Assembly (NCBI GenBank): GCA_017623675.1
Contig: JAGAOO010000022.1
Coordinates: 1 to 64,000 of the forward strand
Source of the DNA: Lachnospiraceae bacterium
GTDB taxonomy: Bacteria; Bacillota; Clostridia; Lachnospirales; Lachnospiraceae
Length of the DNA stretch: 64,000 bases
Reading direction: 5' to 3'
Shown: one piece after another, positions 28,441 through 37,593 of the stretch
How the letters are laid out: each line of letters opens with the position of its first letter
Numbering within the stretch: position 1 is the stretch's first letter
Notes under the pieces: generated by a model
Told to the model about the DNA's origin: nothing
The model's database searches: none
What the model saw: only the letters and a program-made list of their open reading frames with translations
Made by a program: the position numbers and the translations under genes

Positions 28441-31290
28441 CTATTCATCCAATTTACCAATGGATAAGAAACCATTCTCACCGGCAGACAATAACCGAGA
28501 TAAACCAACGGTCTGATTCGCTCTGTCACCGGTTGCAACATATGTCTCTCCTGTTTCAACTAAAGAATTAGCAAGTTCGAATACCTTATCCTTAAAGCCA
28601 AGTAGTTCAATCTTGCTTTGAGAACTCAGCTTAAACAGATACTGATTCTTAGCACTTACCAGCAGAATACTGAATGTACATACCTCTCCATTGGTATTGG
28701 TCATGGCAGAACCTATCATTCTTGAATTCACTACCATAATGTCCGCATTTTCTACCGGGAGATACTCACCTACAATCAATTTATATACCTTTAAGAATTC
28801 CTCTTCTACTTCTGCCTGTACCGGCATTTCTGCCACTGCGAATTCCACAACCGAATCCGCAATCTTAATGGTACCGCCTTCATCATCAATTACAGCAGTA
28901 TATTCTTTTGGTACTGATAATTTGAAGAACTTATTATTAATTACTTTATAACCTTCCCGTTCCTGCACCTGACGATATAACAATTCCGGGAATGCCCGTT
29001 CTAACCGGTTCATTGAGGTCAAGGCACCTTCGTTACCCTTACGAGCCATCTCCCGTAAATTCTCATACAAATGTGTAGTTTCTTCCGTCATACTTGGTGC
29101 CAAGGCAACAATCTTCTCTATAGAAGGTGCATAACCGTTCATAGCTGCCTTATAGTAAATCTTTAACATCTCGTCTTTCGGAAGTCCCTGTTTTGCCTTT
29201 TCTTCAACAACTTCGCAAAGGGATTCATTATCAAAACCTTCGAATCCTAAATCTAAAGCTTTTTCCAATAACTTCTTACCAATTCCGCCGTCTTTTAAGT
29301 CGCCTTCCTTTTCTCTTCCCCTTACAATTTTACCATAGCGGTAGAATGCTTCTGCACTTCCCAGATTACAAGCGGTTTTAAATGCTTCATCTATTTCTCG
29401 CTCACTTGCCAGATAGAACACTTGATTTCGCTTCTTCATGGCTACCTGTAAAGCAGTTTCTGCATTTCCGTCTTCGATTTCTTTTTCCCAACGATTGACC
29501 GCCAGTTGCAGTTCTTCACCATTTAAGCCTTCTATATCTTCAATATAAGCAGCTGCTTCTGCAATGCCATTCTCTGCTGCCCGTTTGAAGTATTTAAGTG
29601 CTAATGAACCATCCCGCTTTGTACGAAGCAAACCATAATAATATAAGCGTCCCAGATAAAATGGCACTCGTTCATGTCCTAATTCATCTGCTTTTTCATA
29701 CCAATTCAAAGCCTGAATATAATCCTTCTTCTGTTGCTCAAAAATGGTACCAATCAGGAATGCCAAATCGGAATCATCATTGGCCTCAAACAACTGCTTT
29801 GCCAAAGATAAAGCCTTTTCGTAATTAATATATGGGCTATCTTCATCATAATACAATTCAATCAAAAGATAGCTTGCTTTTTTACTTCCTACATTTAAAG
29901 CCTTTCTTGCAAACTCCATAGATTTATCATATTGTCCAAGGAAATAGTAGAAGACCGCCTCACTGTAATACTGTTGATCCTTTCGATTTGCACTTTCATC
30001 ACTAATAACTGTCGGATCCACAAATGCAAAAGAATTGGCCACTTCAAAAATGATTTCCTCATACTGTTCAATAATTTCCATGGTAGCACATACGAATTTG
30101 ATACATGCCAATCGATTTCTCTGCTGGAATGCAAAGGTAACGATACCACGTTCTAACTCTCTATGATAGTACGTTGCACAGATTCCATCTGCATACTCTG
30201 TAATATACTCCTGAATATTCAGGTCATAATCCAATACATCGTTATCATACCGAAGGAATAATTCCAAATCACGGGTTGATTCCTTTGGTATACTGTCATA
30301 TGTAACATAAATGGCAAAATCCTTATAGTTCTCATTTGGAGCATAATACTCTTCTTCTGCTTCTTCGTTAACAACCTTTACCCAGTCCTTTGGAAGCTTA
30401 TGAATATATCCTTCAACTTCATCATGCACATACGTATATTGATACTGCAATTTTGAACCTTCAATGGTTTTAAATCGATATTCAATATTCTGTGACTTTC
30501 TGCGTTCTGAAATCTTGGAATATAATTTTTCTTTTTCCTCAAATTCAATACTATCCGTATTATTTAAGGCATAGTCCACACGTTCAAAGCCAGCCTGTCC
30601 CTGCTCATCGCCCATTCCTGCTGCTTTTTCGTAATAGGTTCTAGCCTTTTCCAAATTAATTTCAATTACGGTATCTCCCCGATTACCAAAAGCATCATAC
30701 TTATACAGACCTTCTTCATAGATACTTCCCAGTTTTAATAAGGAAGCCCGATCCTTGAGACCCGCACCTTTTTCCAAATATGACAAGCCTTTACTAAAGT
30801 TATTCTTACTAAGCAAATCTCTTGCCACTTTAAAATATATTTCTCCATCCGGTTCCAATGCTAAAAGTCGTTCATAATATCCAATAGATTTATCACTATT
30901 CACCTGAACGGTTGAATTACCATAGCTACCTGTTTCATACATTTCACCCAGAATACGAAGTGCCTGACAGCCATAGTAGATATATTGCTCACTGGACTCT
31001 ACTACTTCCGCTGCCTCTTCCAGCTTTCCGATTGCATCTATTGCCTTTCCCTGATTCAAAAAATCAATAGCCTGACTTACCGCTTCTTCTGCCGGATTTG
31101 CAAATTTTTGTTTCTTGCTTCCACCTATGGAATCAATCAGATTATCAATAAATCCAATTTTACCAAAAGCAATTATCAGTGCAAGAATCACCAATATTGC
31201 GGCTATCAACAATCCAACGCCACCTTTTAGAATAATTGCTAACAGAATGCCTATAACGCCGATTCCACCGGCTACCAGATACTTTTTCAT
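28441..31290 (-). CDS. Membrane-anchored Sel1/TPR repeat protein
   Basis: 949 codons. It begins with two closely spaced membrane segments (GGIGVIGILLAIIL and LIAAILVILALIIAFG). Many Sel1-like/TPR helical repeats follow, such as GDEQGQAGFERV, ALNWYEKADELGHERVPFYLGRLYYYG and ALKYFKRAAENGIAEAAAYI, interrupted by a beta-rich insert at about residues 280-430. The C-terminal 170 residues (FFKLSVPKEYTAVIDDEGGTI) are a separate domain. It is probably a protein-interaction scaffold at the membrane; the specific role is unknown. AGGGAGC precedes the ATG. Confidence 0.8.
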   Translation of the reverse strand: MKKYLVAGGIGVIGILLAIILKGGVGLLIAAILVILALIIAFGKIGFIDNLIDSIGGSKKQKFANPAEEAVSQAIDFLNQGKAIDAIGKLEEAAEVVESSEQYIYYGCQALRILGEMYETGSYGNSTVQVNSDKSIGYYERLLALEPDGEIYFKVARDLLSKNNFSKGLSYLEKGAGLKDRASLLKLGSIYEEGLYKYDAFGNRGDTVIEINLEKARTYYEKAAGMGDEQGQAGFERVDYALNNTDSIEFEEKEKLYSKISERRKSQNIEYRFKTIEGSKLQYQYTYVHDEVEGYIHKLPKDWVKVVNEEAEEEYYAPNENYKDFAIYVTYDSIPKESTRDLELFLRYDNDVLDYDLNIQEYITEYADGICATYYHRELERGIVTFAFQQRNRLACIKFVCATMEIIEQYEEIIFEVANSFAFVDPTVISDESANRKDQQYYSEAVFYYFLGQYDKSMEFARKALNVGSKKASYLLIELYYDEDSPYINYEKALSLAKQLFEANDDSDLAFLIGTIFEQQKKDYIQALNWYEKADELGHERVPFYLGRLYYYGLLRTKRDGSLALKYFKRAAENGIAEAAAYIEDIEGLNGEELQLAVNRWEKEIEDGNAETALQVAMKKRNQVFYLASEREIDEAFKTACNLGSAEAFYRYGKIVRGREKEGDLKDGGIGKKLLEKALDLGFEGFDNESLCEVVEEKAKQGLPKDEMLKIYYKAAMNGYAPSIEKIVALAPSMTEETTHLYENLREMARKGNEGALTSMNRLERAFPELLYRQVQEREGYKVINNKFFKLSVPKEYTAVIDDEGGTIKIADSVVEFAVAEMPVQAEVEEEFLKVYKLIVGEYLPVENADIMVVNSRMIGSAMTNTNGEVCTFSILLVSAKNQYLFKLSSQSKIELLGFKDKVFELANSLVETGETYVATGDRANQTVGLSRLLSAGENGFLSIGKLDE

Positions 31291-31345
31291 AATGCTCCCT
31301 CATTTCCATTCATAATTCTTGGTCCTTGTGTCCTATCCCACCATT

Positions 31346-32149
31346 TTATAAGTAGCTGTTATATAAGGTGCCTGATAATGCATTAACATAAGCTGCATTA
31401 TTGTTATACAAAGAATTAGAAGAAGCAGCATTGGCCGATAAATTATAGATATCTGCTGCTTTTTGATATACTTTTCCGGTCATGGATACTGAGCCATTAA
31501 ACATACTCTTTACATCAAGCATATCTGCCTTCTTAAACTTCTCTTCATCAATAGATAAAGTATTATCTTCATTAATGGTAATTCCTATATCAGAAAGGGA
31601 TTCTTCATATGATGCCGTATTTTGTATCATGTTTACACCTTTACGAAGAATGGATGTATTGTCTGTTTTAGCAGTCTGTGTGACCAATGCATTATAATCC
31701 TCTGTAAAGCTTTTAACAGCCTGAAATATCTTATCCCTGTCATATTGACTGGTAATAGCTCCTGTTTCATCTTTCACTTCTTTTTTCTGGAACAGGGAAT
31801 CAGAGCCACGTTTCATTAAAGCCTCTGATGATGTCTTCAACGCATCGGCTTTTGTACTCAATTCTACTAATGGCTTTTTATCGAATGAATTTGTATTGCC
31901 GGCTAACACATCATAAGCAGAATTAACAGTACTCTTCTTATTGTTTTCGCCAGACTTATTTGTCTCCTCTGCCTGCTGTGCATAATATGCTTTCACCAGC
32001 TTGCGGTAAGAACCATTCTTAATCGCTGCATAATCCCCTAAAGATGCAGATAAGCTACTATACAAATTATTACTGCCAGAACTGCTCCCCAACATACTGT
32101 TAAAAAAACCGGAACTGGTATTCGTGTTCAATCCGTAAAATGTCGCCAT
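31346..32149 (-). CDS. Stand-alone FliD C-terminal-like protein
   Basis: 267 codons from the ATG at 32149, which has AAAGGGGTGA 6 nt upstream. The N-terminal part is Ser/Asn/Gly-rich (LGSSSGSNNLYSSLSASLG). The C-terminal 130 residues resemble the FliD hook-associated C-domain: IFQAVKSFTEDYNALV, then LSDIGITINEDNTLSIDEEKF. FliD caps the flagellar filament, but no other flagellar gene is present here and the protein is about half the length of FliD. It may be a specialised extracellular or cytoplasmic relative. The resemblance is moderate. Confidence 0.55.
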   Translation of the reverse strand: MATFYGLNTNTSSGFFNSMLGSSSGSNNLYSSLSASLGDYAAIKNGSYRKLVKAYYAQQAEETNKSGENNKKSTVNSAYDVLAGNTNSFDKKPLVELSTKADALKTSSEALMKRGSDSLFQKKEVKDETGAITSQYDRDKIFQAVKSFTEDYNALVTQTAKTDNTSILRKGVNMIQNTASYEESLSDIGITINEDNTLSIDEEKFKKADMLDVKSMFNGSVSMTGKVYQKAADIYNLSANAASSNSLYNNNAAYVNALSGTLYNSYL

Positions 32150-32176
32150 AATCTTCACCCCTTTATTCTCTAATGG

Positions 32177-32431
32177 CTACGCCTGTAAAAAATCTGCAAT
32201 TCCTTCCATTGCTTCTACTTCATCTTCACCATCGCAAGAAACAAGCAATTCATCTCCTTGTGATAATGCAATGCTCATCATACCCATAATACTCTTGGCA
32301 TTAATTTTCTTATCTTCCAGCTCCAGATAAATCTTACTTTCATACTGACTGGCAACCTGTACAAACATTGCAATCGGCGGTTTTGTATCCGGACCTTCTT
32401 TAATATTAACGACCATTTTCTTCGTTGTCAT
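32177..32431 (-). CDS. HPr-like phosphocarrier lacking the catalytic His (Crh-like)
   Basis: 84 codons from the ATG at 32431, placed 8 nt after AAGGAG; a more upstream ATG would put that ribosome site inside the gene. The fold matches HPr (AMFVQVASQYESKIYLE, NAKSIMGMMS, ELLVSCDGEDE). The GLHARPA phosphorylation loop reads GPDTKPP, so His15 is Asp. The regulatory serine (S47, in AKSIMG) is kept. Such proteins cannot pass phosphate to sugars but can be phosphorylated by HprK and serve as CcpA corepressors, like Crh. hprK lies in the same cluster at 36504-37448. Confidence 0.85.
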   Translation of the reverse strand: MTTKKMVVNIKEGPDTKPPIAMFVQVASQYESKIYLELEDKKINAKSIMGMMSIALSQGDELLVSCDGEDEVEAMEGIADFLQA

Positions 32432-32551
32432 ATGATTCTCTCCTTGTACACTTCTGCTCATAATTCAAACAGTTTTTTGCATACTTAATGCTTTACCCTT
32501 CATTATGCCATTCAAATGAATATCTGTCAAATCAACTTTCTGATTTTTTAC

Positions 32552-33475
32552 TTATTTTTCGACAAAATATTCTTCTCTCAAGGCTTCCGCTATCTCACTC
32601 AGCTTTCGCAAACGATGATTTACGCCGGATTTACTCACCTTCGGTTCCAACATTTCTCCTAATTCCTTCAGGGAAACCTCCGGTTCCTGTAAACGAAGTT
32701 CTGCCACCTGACGTAAGCCTTCATTTAGACTTCCAAAGCCCTTATTCTGCTCAATAAACCGAATATCCTCCAATTGACGTTGTGACGCAGTCAAGGTTTT
32801 ATTAATATTGGCAATATCGCAATTCACTTTACGATTCGTCTGGTTACGTACATCCTTTAATATTCGTACATTTTCCATATTCATTAAGGCACGATGTGCT
32901 TCCATAACATTTAGGGCATCTACTATCATAGAGCCTTCTTTTAAATATACTACATGATATTTCTTTCGCTGTACAATTTTCCCATCTAATTCAAAAAAGG
33001 CCAGTAATTCACGAATATCCTTTGCCAAATGTTCATTTTCGCAGGCAATTTCAAAGTGATAGGATTTTTCAGGATTGTTTACAGAACCGCTGGTTAAAAA
33101 AGCACCTCTTAAAAAAGCTCGTTTACAGCAATCCTTCTGAACGATTAAGTGATTCAATTCATCACCTTCCGTTAATTTACACGCCTGTAAAATCTGAGTT
33201 GTTGCTGCCCCTTCGGGAATGACTGCTTCATAGACAGTCGCCGCCTTGTGTTTTCGATAACTTTTTATTCTAACTTGACAGACAACTCCAAATATTCGAT
33301 ACACCAATGTGGTAAACTTTTTTGCCACTCGAAAATTCTCTGTTTTCAAGTAAATATTCGGACCTGATCCTGCGCCACTCATCAACATCAATGCTGTCAA
33401 TTCTGCAATCCGACAATGTCTGGCTCCTGCTACCTGACGTACCAATTCCTCTTTTACTTCTGAGGAAAATGACAT
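32552..33475 (-). CDS. whiA: Sporulation/cell-division regulator WhiA
   Basis: 307 codons from the ATG at 33475, 5 nt after AAGGGGTGA. The N-terminal LAGLIDADG-like domain contains RAFLRGAFLTSGSVNNPEKSYH. A C-terminal helix-turn-helix follows (LKELGEMLEPKVSKSGVNHRLRKL). WhiA binds DNA and affects cell division and chromosome segregation in Firmicutes. It lies directly downstream of rapZ, whose stop overlaps the start region. Confidence 0.95.
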   Translation of the reverse strand: MSFSSEVKEELVRQVAGARHCRIAELTALMLMSGAGSGPNIYLKTENFRVAKKFTTLVYRIFGVVCQVRIKSYRKHKAATVYEAVIPEGAATTQILQACKLTEGDELNHLIVQKDCCKRAFLRGAFLTSGSVNNPEKSYHFEIACENEHLAKDIRELLAFFELDGKIVQRKKYHVVYLKEGSMIVDALNVMEAHRALMNMENVRILKDVRNQTNRKVNCDIANINKTLTASQRQLEDIRFIEQNKGFGSLNEGLRQVAELRLQEPEVSLKELGEMLEPKVSKSGVNHRLRKLSEIAEALREEYFVEK

Positions 33476-33480
33476 ATGCA

Positions 33481-34353
33481 TCACCCCTTTGTCACAGCAT
33501 CTTTTTCAATATCCCGATGTTCAATTCTAACACTTTCATCGGCGGATAATAATGCACGATATAGTCCGTTTGCCAAGGTTACGGACCGATGTTTGCCTCC
33601 GGTACAGCCAATAGCGACCACCAATTGGTTCTTTCCTTCTTTTATATAATTCGGAATCAGAAACTTCATCATATCCTGAAGTTTATCCAAGAAAATACCG
33701 GCTTCCGGTGCACTCATAACGAATTCCTGAACCGGTTTCTCATTACCGGTCAGTGGTTTCAATTCCGGAACATAATAGGGATTTGGCAGAAACCGCACAT
33801 CAAAAACTAAGTCTGCATCTCTTGGTATTCCATACTTAAATCCAAAGGAAACAATCGTAATGATAAAATTCGCATATTCCTGATTATCTACGAATATTTT
33901 TTCCAGTTCGCTCCGGCATTCCCTTGTCAGCAAATTCGACGTATCAATAATATAACTTGCCATTTCCCGCAAAAAACCTATGGTCTGACGTTCCTTCTCG
34001 ATTCCGGCCTCAACTCTTCCGGAACGGGCAAGTGGATGGCTACGCCTGGTTTCTTTATACCGTTTCACAATCACTTCATCAGAAGCATCTAAAAATAAGA
34101 TTTCAAAAGGATATCCCTGACCCTTTAATTCTTCCAGATAACCAGACAAGCGAACAATACCATCTCCACTTCGAATGTCTACTCCTATTGCAACATTATT
34201 AACATCTGTTCCGGAATCATATGCTATTTCTGCGAATTTAGGTATCAGTTCTACAGGAAGATTATCTACACAAAAATATCCAAAATCCTCCAAATTCTTT
34301 AACGCTGTACTTTTTCCCGCACCAGACATTCCTGTTACAATTACAAATCTCAT
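33481..34353 (-). CDS. rapZ: RapZ/YvcJ nucleotide-binding protein
   Basis: 290 codons. Walker A is TGMSGAGKST at the N-terminus, with Walker B-like LFLDASDE. The C-terminal domain carries the GCTGGKHRSV phosphate-binding loop that binds the regulatory RNA or metabolite in RapZ. In E. coli RapZ controls amino-sugar synthesis through sRNAs; in Bacillus YvcJ is a GTPase/ATPase of less clear role. It sits between murB and whiA, a conserved order (yvcJ-whiA) in Firmicutes. Confidence 0.95.
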   Translation of the reverse strand: MRFVIVTGMSGAGKSTALKNLEDFGYFCVDNLPVELIPKFAEIAYDSGTDVNNVAIGVDIRSGDGIVRLSGYLEELKGQGYPFEILFLDASDEVIVKRYKETRRSHPLARSGRVEAGIEKERQTIGFLREMASYIIDTSNLLTRECRSELEKIFVDNQEYANFIITIVSFGFKYGIPRDADLVFDVRFLPNPYYVPELKPLTGNEKPVQEFVMSAPEAGIFLDKLQDMMKFLIPNYIKEGKNQLVVAIGCTGGKHRSVTLANGLYRALLSADESVRIEHRDIEKDAVTKG

Positions 34354-34427
34354 GTTATCGCCTCTTGTCTTCTCATCCTTGTGTTAGAATGATTATTTCT
34401 CTACGCTTCCTTTTTACCTGCTTACTG

Positions 34428-35342
34428 TCAAAACTCACCAATTTTCCGTACTTCCGGTTCTAAGGTTACCTTAAATTGTTCTTCTACCCGATTCACAACA
34501 TCATTCATTAGTGTCAAAATCTCTTTTGCTGTTGCATTTCCACGATTAATTACAAATCCACAATGCTTCTCCGAAACCTGTGCATCGCCAACTCGGTATC
34601 CTGCCAAGCCTGCCTCCATAATCAGCTTGCCGGCAAAATATCCCTCCGGACGTTTAAAGGTACTGCCTGCACTTGGAAATTCCAAAGGTTGTTTTTCTCT
34701 GCGTGCCGCATTCAACTCCTTCATTCTGGAGGCTATCGAATCTACATCTCCCGGCTCCAATCGCAGCTTTACCTCTAAAACAATATAATTCTTTTTGGAA
34801 ACTATACTCTCCCGGTATCCGAATTCCATCTGATCCTGTGGTAGAATCAATACCTCGCCATCCGGTGACAGTAAAGTTACACACTCTATAATGTCCTTGA
34901 TTTCTCCACCGTATGCACCGGCATTCATCATAACTGCCCCACCAATGGTTCCCGGGATGCCGGATGCGAATTCCATTCCGGTCAAACCATGCTCTAAAGC
35001 TACATTTGCCACCTTTCCCAACATACAGCCTGCCTGTACCCAGATTGTGTTATCCTCTCCTACTTCAATTTCAGAAAAATCAGTTCCAATCTGAATAACT
35101 ACGCCTCGAATTCCATTATCACCAACCAAAAGATTGCTTCCATTCCCAATAATATAATATGGTATGGACTGTTCTTCACACCAGCCAATAACAGCCTCGA
35201 TATCTGTAATACAGGTTGGTTTTACCAACACGTCAGCGGTTCCTCCAACCCGGAAGCTGGTATGATTTTTCATTGGCTCCTCAAAAAAAACTTGTTCTGG
35301 GTTTATGACTTCTCGAATGTTACCTAATATGTCGCCTTCCAT
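34428..35342 (-). CDS. murB: UDP-N-acetylmuramate dehydrogenase
   Basis: 304 codons from the ATG at 35342, which has AAAGGAT 5 nt upstream; an earlier in-frame ATG at 35360 has no ribosome site. It is a FAD enzyme of peptidoglycan precursor synthesis that reduces UDP-GlcNAc-enolpyruvate to UDP-MurNAc. Motifs are NHTSFRVGGTADVLVKP, GNGSNLLVGD, ASGIPGTIGGAVMMNAGAYG and SAGSTFKRP, which carries the proton-donor serine. This is the short type IIb form. Confidence 0.97.
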   Translation of the reverse strand: MEGDILGNIREVINPEQVFFEEPMKNHTSFRVGGTADVLVKPTCITDIEAVIGWCEEQSIPYYIIGNGSNLLVGDNGIRGVVIQIGTDFSEIEVGEDNTIWVQAGCMLGKVANVALEHGLTGMEFASGIPGTIGGAVMMNAGAYGGEIKDIIECVTLLSPDGEVLILPQDQMEFGYRESIVSKKNYIVLEVKLRLEPGDVDSIASRMKELNAARREKQPLEFPSAGSTFKRPEGYFAGKLIMEAGLAGYRVGDAQVSEKHCGFVINRGNATAKEILTLMNDVVNRVEEQFKVTLEPEVRKIGEF

Positions 35343-35458
35343 AGTTATCCTTTCAATCATTATTTTTATTAATTTATGTTCTGACCAAATTCTTCATTCC
35401 CGGTTGACAATGCTTGAGACATTAAAATCTTACATCATACATTTTATATAATCATTCT

Positions 35459-36397
35459 TTATCCAAGAATCAATTTTGCGCCACCATAGATACCTGCATC
35501 ATTTCCTAGTGTTGCCAATTCAAATTTGGTTCCTCTGCATGCATGAAATGCATACTTTTCAAAATACTTAGCTGTTGTATCAATTAATACCTTTCCGGCT
35601 TTTGACACACCTCCGCCAATAACAAAGACTTCCGGATCAACAACACATGCAATCTGTGCTAATGCCCGTCCCAAGCATTCTCCATGTGCTTCAACCAAGT
35701 CATTTGCCAGTTCATCGCCTTCCTTAGCAGCATCAAAAATCTCTTTTGCAGAAATATACTGTACGCTCCGTAGCTTTGATGGAGCATCCGTATTATTTAA
35801 TAATATCTTTGCCTGTCTTACAATTCCGGTTGCAGAGGTATACTGTTCTAAACACCCCTTCTTACCACAGCCACAGGTTTCTGTTTCATCATCCTTAACC
35901 TGAATATGTCCGATTTCACCACCGGCACCATTTACACCTGCTAACATCTTTCCACCAAGAATAATACCACCGCCAACTCCGGTGCCTAATGTAACCATGA
36001 CGATATCAGAATAGCCCTTACCGCCACCCTGCCACATTTCACCCATGGCAGCCATATTGGCATCGTTTCCGGCTTTTACCGGTAATCCTGTCAGCTTACT
36101 TAATTCATCTTCGACGTTAAAAATGCCCCAACCTAAGTTAACACATTTTAATACAGTACCGTCCTGCTTTACCGGTCCCGGAACACCCATTCCAATTCCG
36201 GCAACATCTTCTTTATCAATAGAATTTTCACACAATTTATCTGCAACCGATTCCGCTACGTCACTTAAGATATAACATCCACCTTCATCTTTTCTGGTAG
36301 GGATTTCCCATTTCTTCAACAATTCTCCCTCCACTGTGAATATACCAATCTTAACGGTTGTTCCTCCGATATCAACACCTACTGCATATTTAGCCAT
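35459..36397 (-). CDS. glk: ROK-family glucokinase
   Basis: 312 codons. The phosphate-binding DIGGTTVKIGIF is at the N-terminus, with GTGVGGGII and the ROK zinc site CGCGKKGCLEQYTS in the middle. It phosphorylates glucose with ATP to feed glycolysis. AGGAGGAT precedes the ATG. It sits between hprK and murB, and co-location with hprK and the HPr-like gene fits a carbon-control cluster. Confidence 0.93.
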   Translation of the reverse strand: MAKYAVGVDIGGTTVKIGIFTVEGELLKKWEIPTRKDEGGCYILSDVAESVADKLCENSIDKEDVAGIGMGVPGPVKQDGTVLKCVNLGWGIFNVEDELSKLTGLPVKAGNDANMAAMGEMWQGGGKGYSDIVMVTLGTGVGGGIILGGKMLAGVNGAGGEIGHIQVKDDETETCGCGKKGCLEQYTSATGIVRQAKILLNNTDAPSKLRSVQYISAKEIFDAAKEGDELANDLVEAHGECLGRALAQIACVVDPEVFVIGGGVSKAGKVLIDTTAKYFEKYAFHACRGTKFELATLGNDAGIYGGAKLILG

Positions 36398-36449
36398 CTT
36401 TATATCCTCCTTTTATCTTATACTGTCTTTCATTTTAGACAAATCATTC

Positions 36450-36491
36450 TATTCTCATTGTTGCACATACTATTCTCATTGTTGCACATAC
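36450..36491. repeat. Tandem 21-bp duplication in the hprK-glk spacer
   Basis: Two identical 21-bp copies of a sequence beginning TATTCTCATTGTTGCAC (36450-36470 and 36471-36491). A third partial copy reads TATTCGCAT. It lies between the hprK stop and glk. Confidence 0.85.
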
Positions 36492-36503
36492 TATTCGCAT
36501 ATC

Positions 36504-37448
36504 TTATTGTGGAGTTTCACTCTGGTGCTTCTGCATATTTCCGGTTACACGGTTATACAATTCCTGAGCTGCATTATATCCCATTTTCTTCTGCCTGTGA
36601 TTAACCGCTGCCGACTCAACAATAATTGCAATATTTCGTCCCGGTCGAATCGGAATGGAATGGCTCACCACCCGATTGCCCAGTATTTCAGTATACTGGT
36701 CATTCAACCCCAGTCTGTCATACTCCGTTTCCTTACTCCACTCTTCCAGCTTAATAATCAAATCTATGGTTTCTGACATTTTAACACACTCTACACCAAA
36801 TAGAGTCTTAACGTCTATAATACCGATACCACGAAGTTCAATAAAATGTCTGGTAATATCCGGTGCAGTTCCAACCAGAGTTTCATCACTGACTTTTTTG
36901 ATTTCTACCACATCATCTGAAACCAAACGATGTCCTCGCTTAATCAATTCCAAAGCCGCCTCGCTTTTACCGATTCCGCTTTCTCCCATAATCAGAATTC
37001 CTTCACCATAAACATCTACCAGTACACCATGAAGACTAATTCTCGGTGCCAGTTCTACATGCAACCAGCGTACCGCCTCATGTACGAAGGATGATGTAGT
37101 GGAATTGGAAGTTAAGATTGGAATTCCATATTCCCTTGCCACATCTATAATGAAATCATGTGGTTCCAGTCCTCGGCAAAAAATTAAGCAAGGAATTTTA
37201 TAAGAGAATAATTTCTTGAATATCTCTCTATTCTCTTCCTCTGTATGCATATTGGCAATATAGGCATGCTCCACATTTCCGCATATCTGAATCCGATTTG
37301 CATCAAAATGTTCAAAAAAGCCTGCCAACTGAACTGCCGGTCGATTAATATCCGGGTCTGTAATCATGATTTTGTCTGTATCGATTTCCGGTATATGGTT
37401 TACCAAATGTAGTTTTTCAATTAACTTAGTTAATGAGACTTCGTACAT
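36504..37448 (-). CDS. hprK: HPr kinase/phosphorylase
   Basis: 314 codons from the ATG at 37448, which has GAGAAGG just upstream. A longer in-frame extension to 37583 would run through a palindromic repeat and exceeds family length. Walker A is GESGIGKSEAA, and the family signature is RGIGIIDVKTLFG. It phosphorylates or dephosphorylates the regulatory serine of HPr and Crh according to ATP, Pi and fructose bisphosphate, controlling catabolite repression. A His-less HPr substrate candidate is encoded five genes downstream. Confidence 0.95.
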   Translation of the reverse strand: MYEVSLTKLIEKLHLVNHIPEIDTDKIMITDPDINRPAVQLAGFFEHFDANRIQICGNVEHAYIANMHTEEENREIFKKLFSYKIPCLIFCRGLEPHDFIIDVAREYGIPILTSNSTTSSFVHEAVRWLHVELAPRISLHGVLVDVYGEGILIMGESGIGKSEAALELIKRGHRLVSDDVVEIKKVSDETLVGTAPDITRHFIELRGIGIIDVKTLFGVECVKMSETIDLIIKLEEWSKETEYDRLGLNDQYTEILGNRVVSHSIPIRPGRNIAIIVESAAVNHRQKKMGYNAAQELYNRVTGNMQKHQSETPQ

Positions 37449-37505
37449 AACCTTCTCCCTTTCATTTCGAATTATCCTTATCCGAAGTAACGGATTCTCA
37501 ATGTG

Positions 37506-37563
37506 TTTTTTCGCCTTATGCCGATGTCCGCAAGCGCACATCGTCGCAAGGCTCATTATATCA
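37506..37563 (-). repeat. Palindromic promoter-linked repeat, copy 1 (upstream of hprK)
   Basis: On the minus strand it begins TGATATAATGAGCCTTGCG and forms GCCTT/AAGGC outer and CGATGT/ACATCG inner stems, ending in a run of A. It is nearly identical to 63347-63403. TGATATAAT is an extended -10 box, so the element could carry the hprK promoter. Confidence 0.75.
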
Positions 37564-37593
37564 TACTTCCAGTAAGCATGCATTAGTTAAATT

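Noticed and set aside
37449-37583. 45-residue N-terminal extension of HprK
   Set aside because: It would be encoded by the palindromic repeat, lacks a ribosome site and exceeds the family length; the ATG at 37448 has GAGAAGG.
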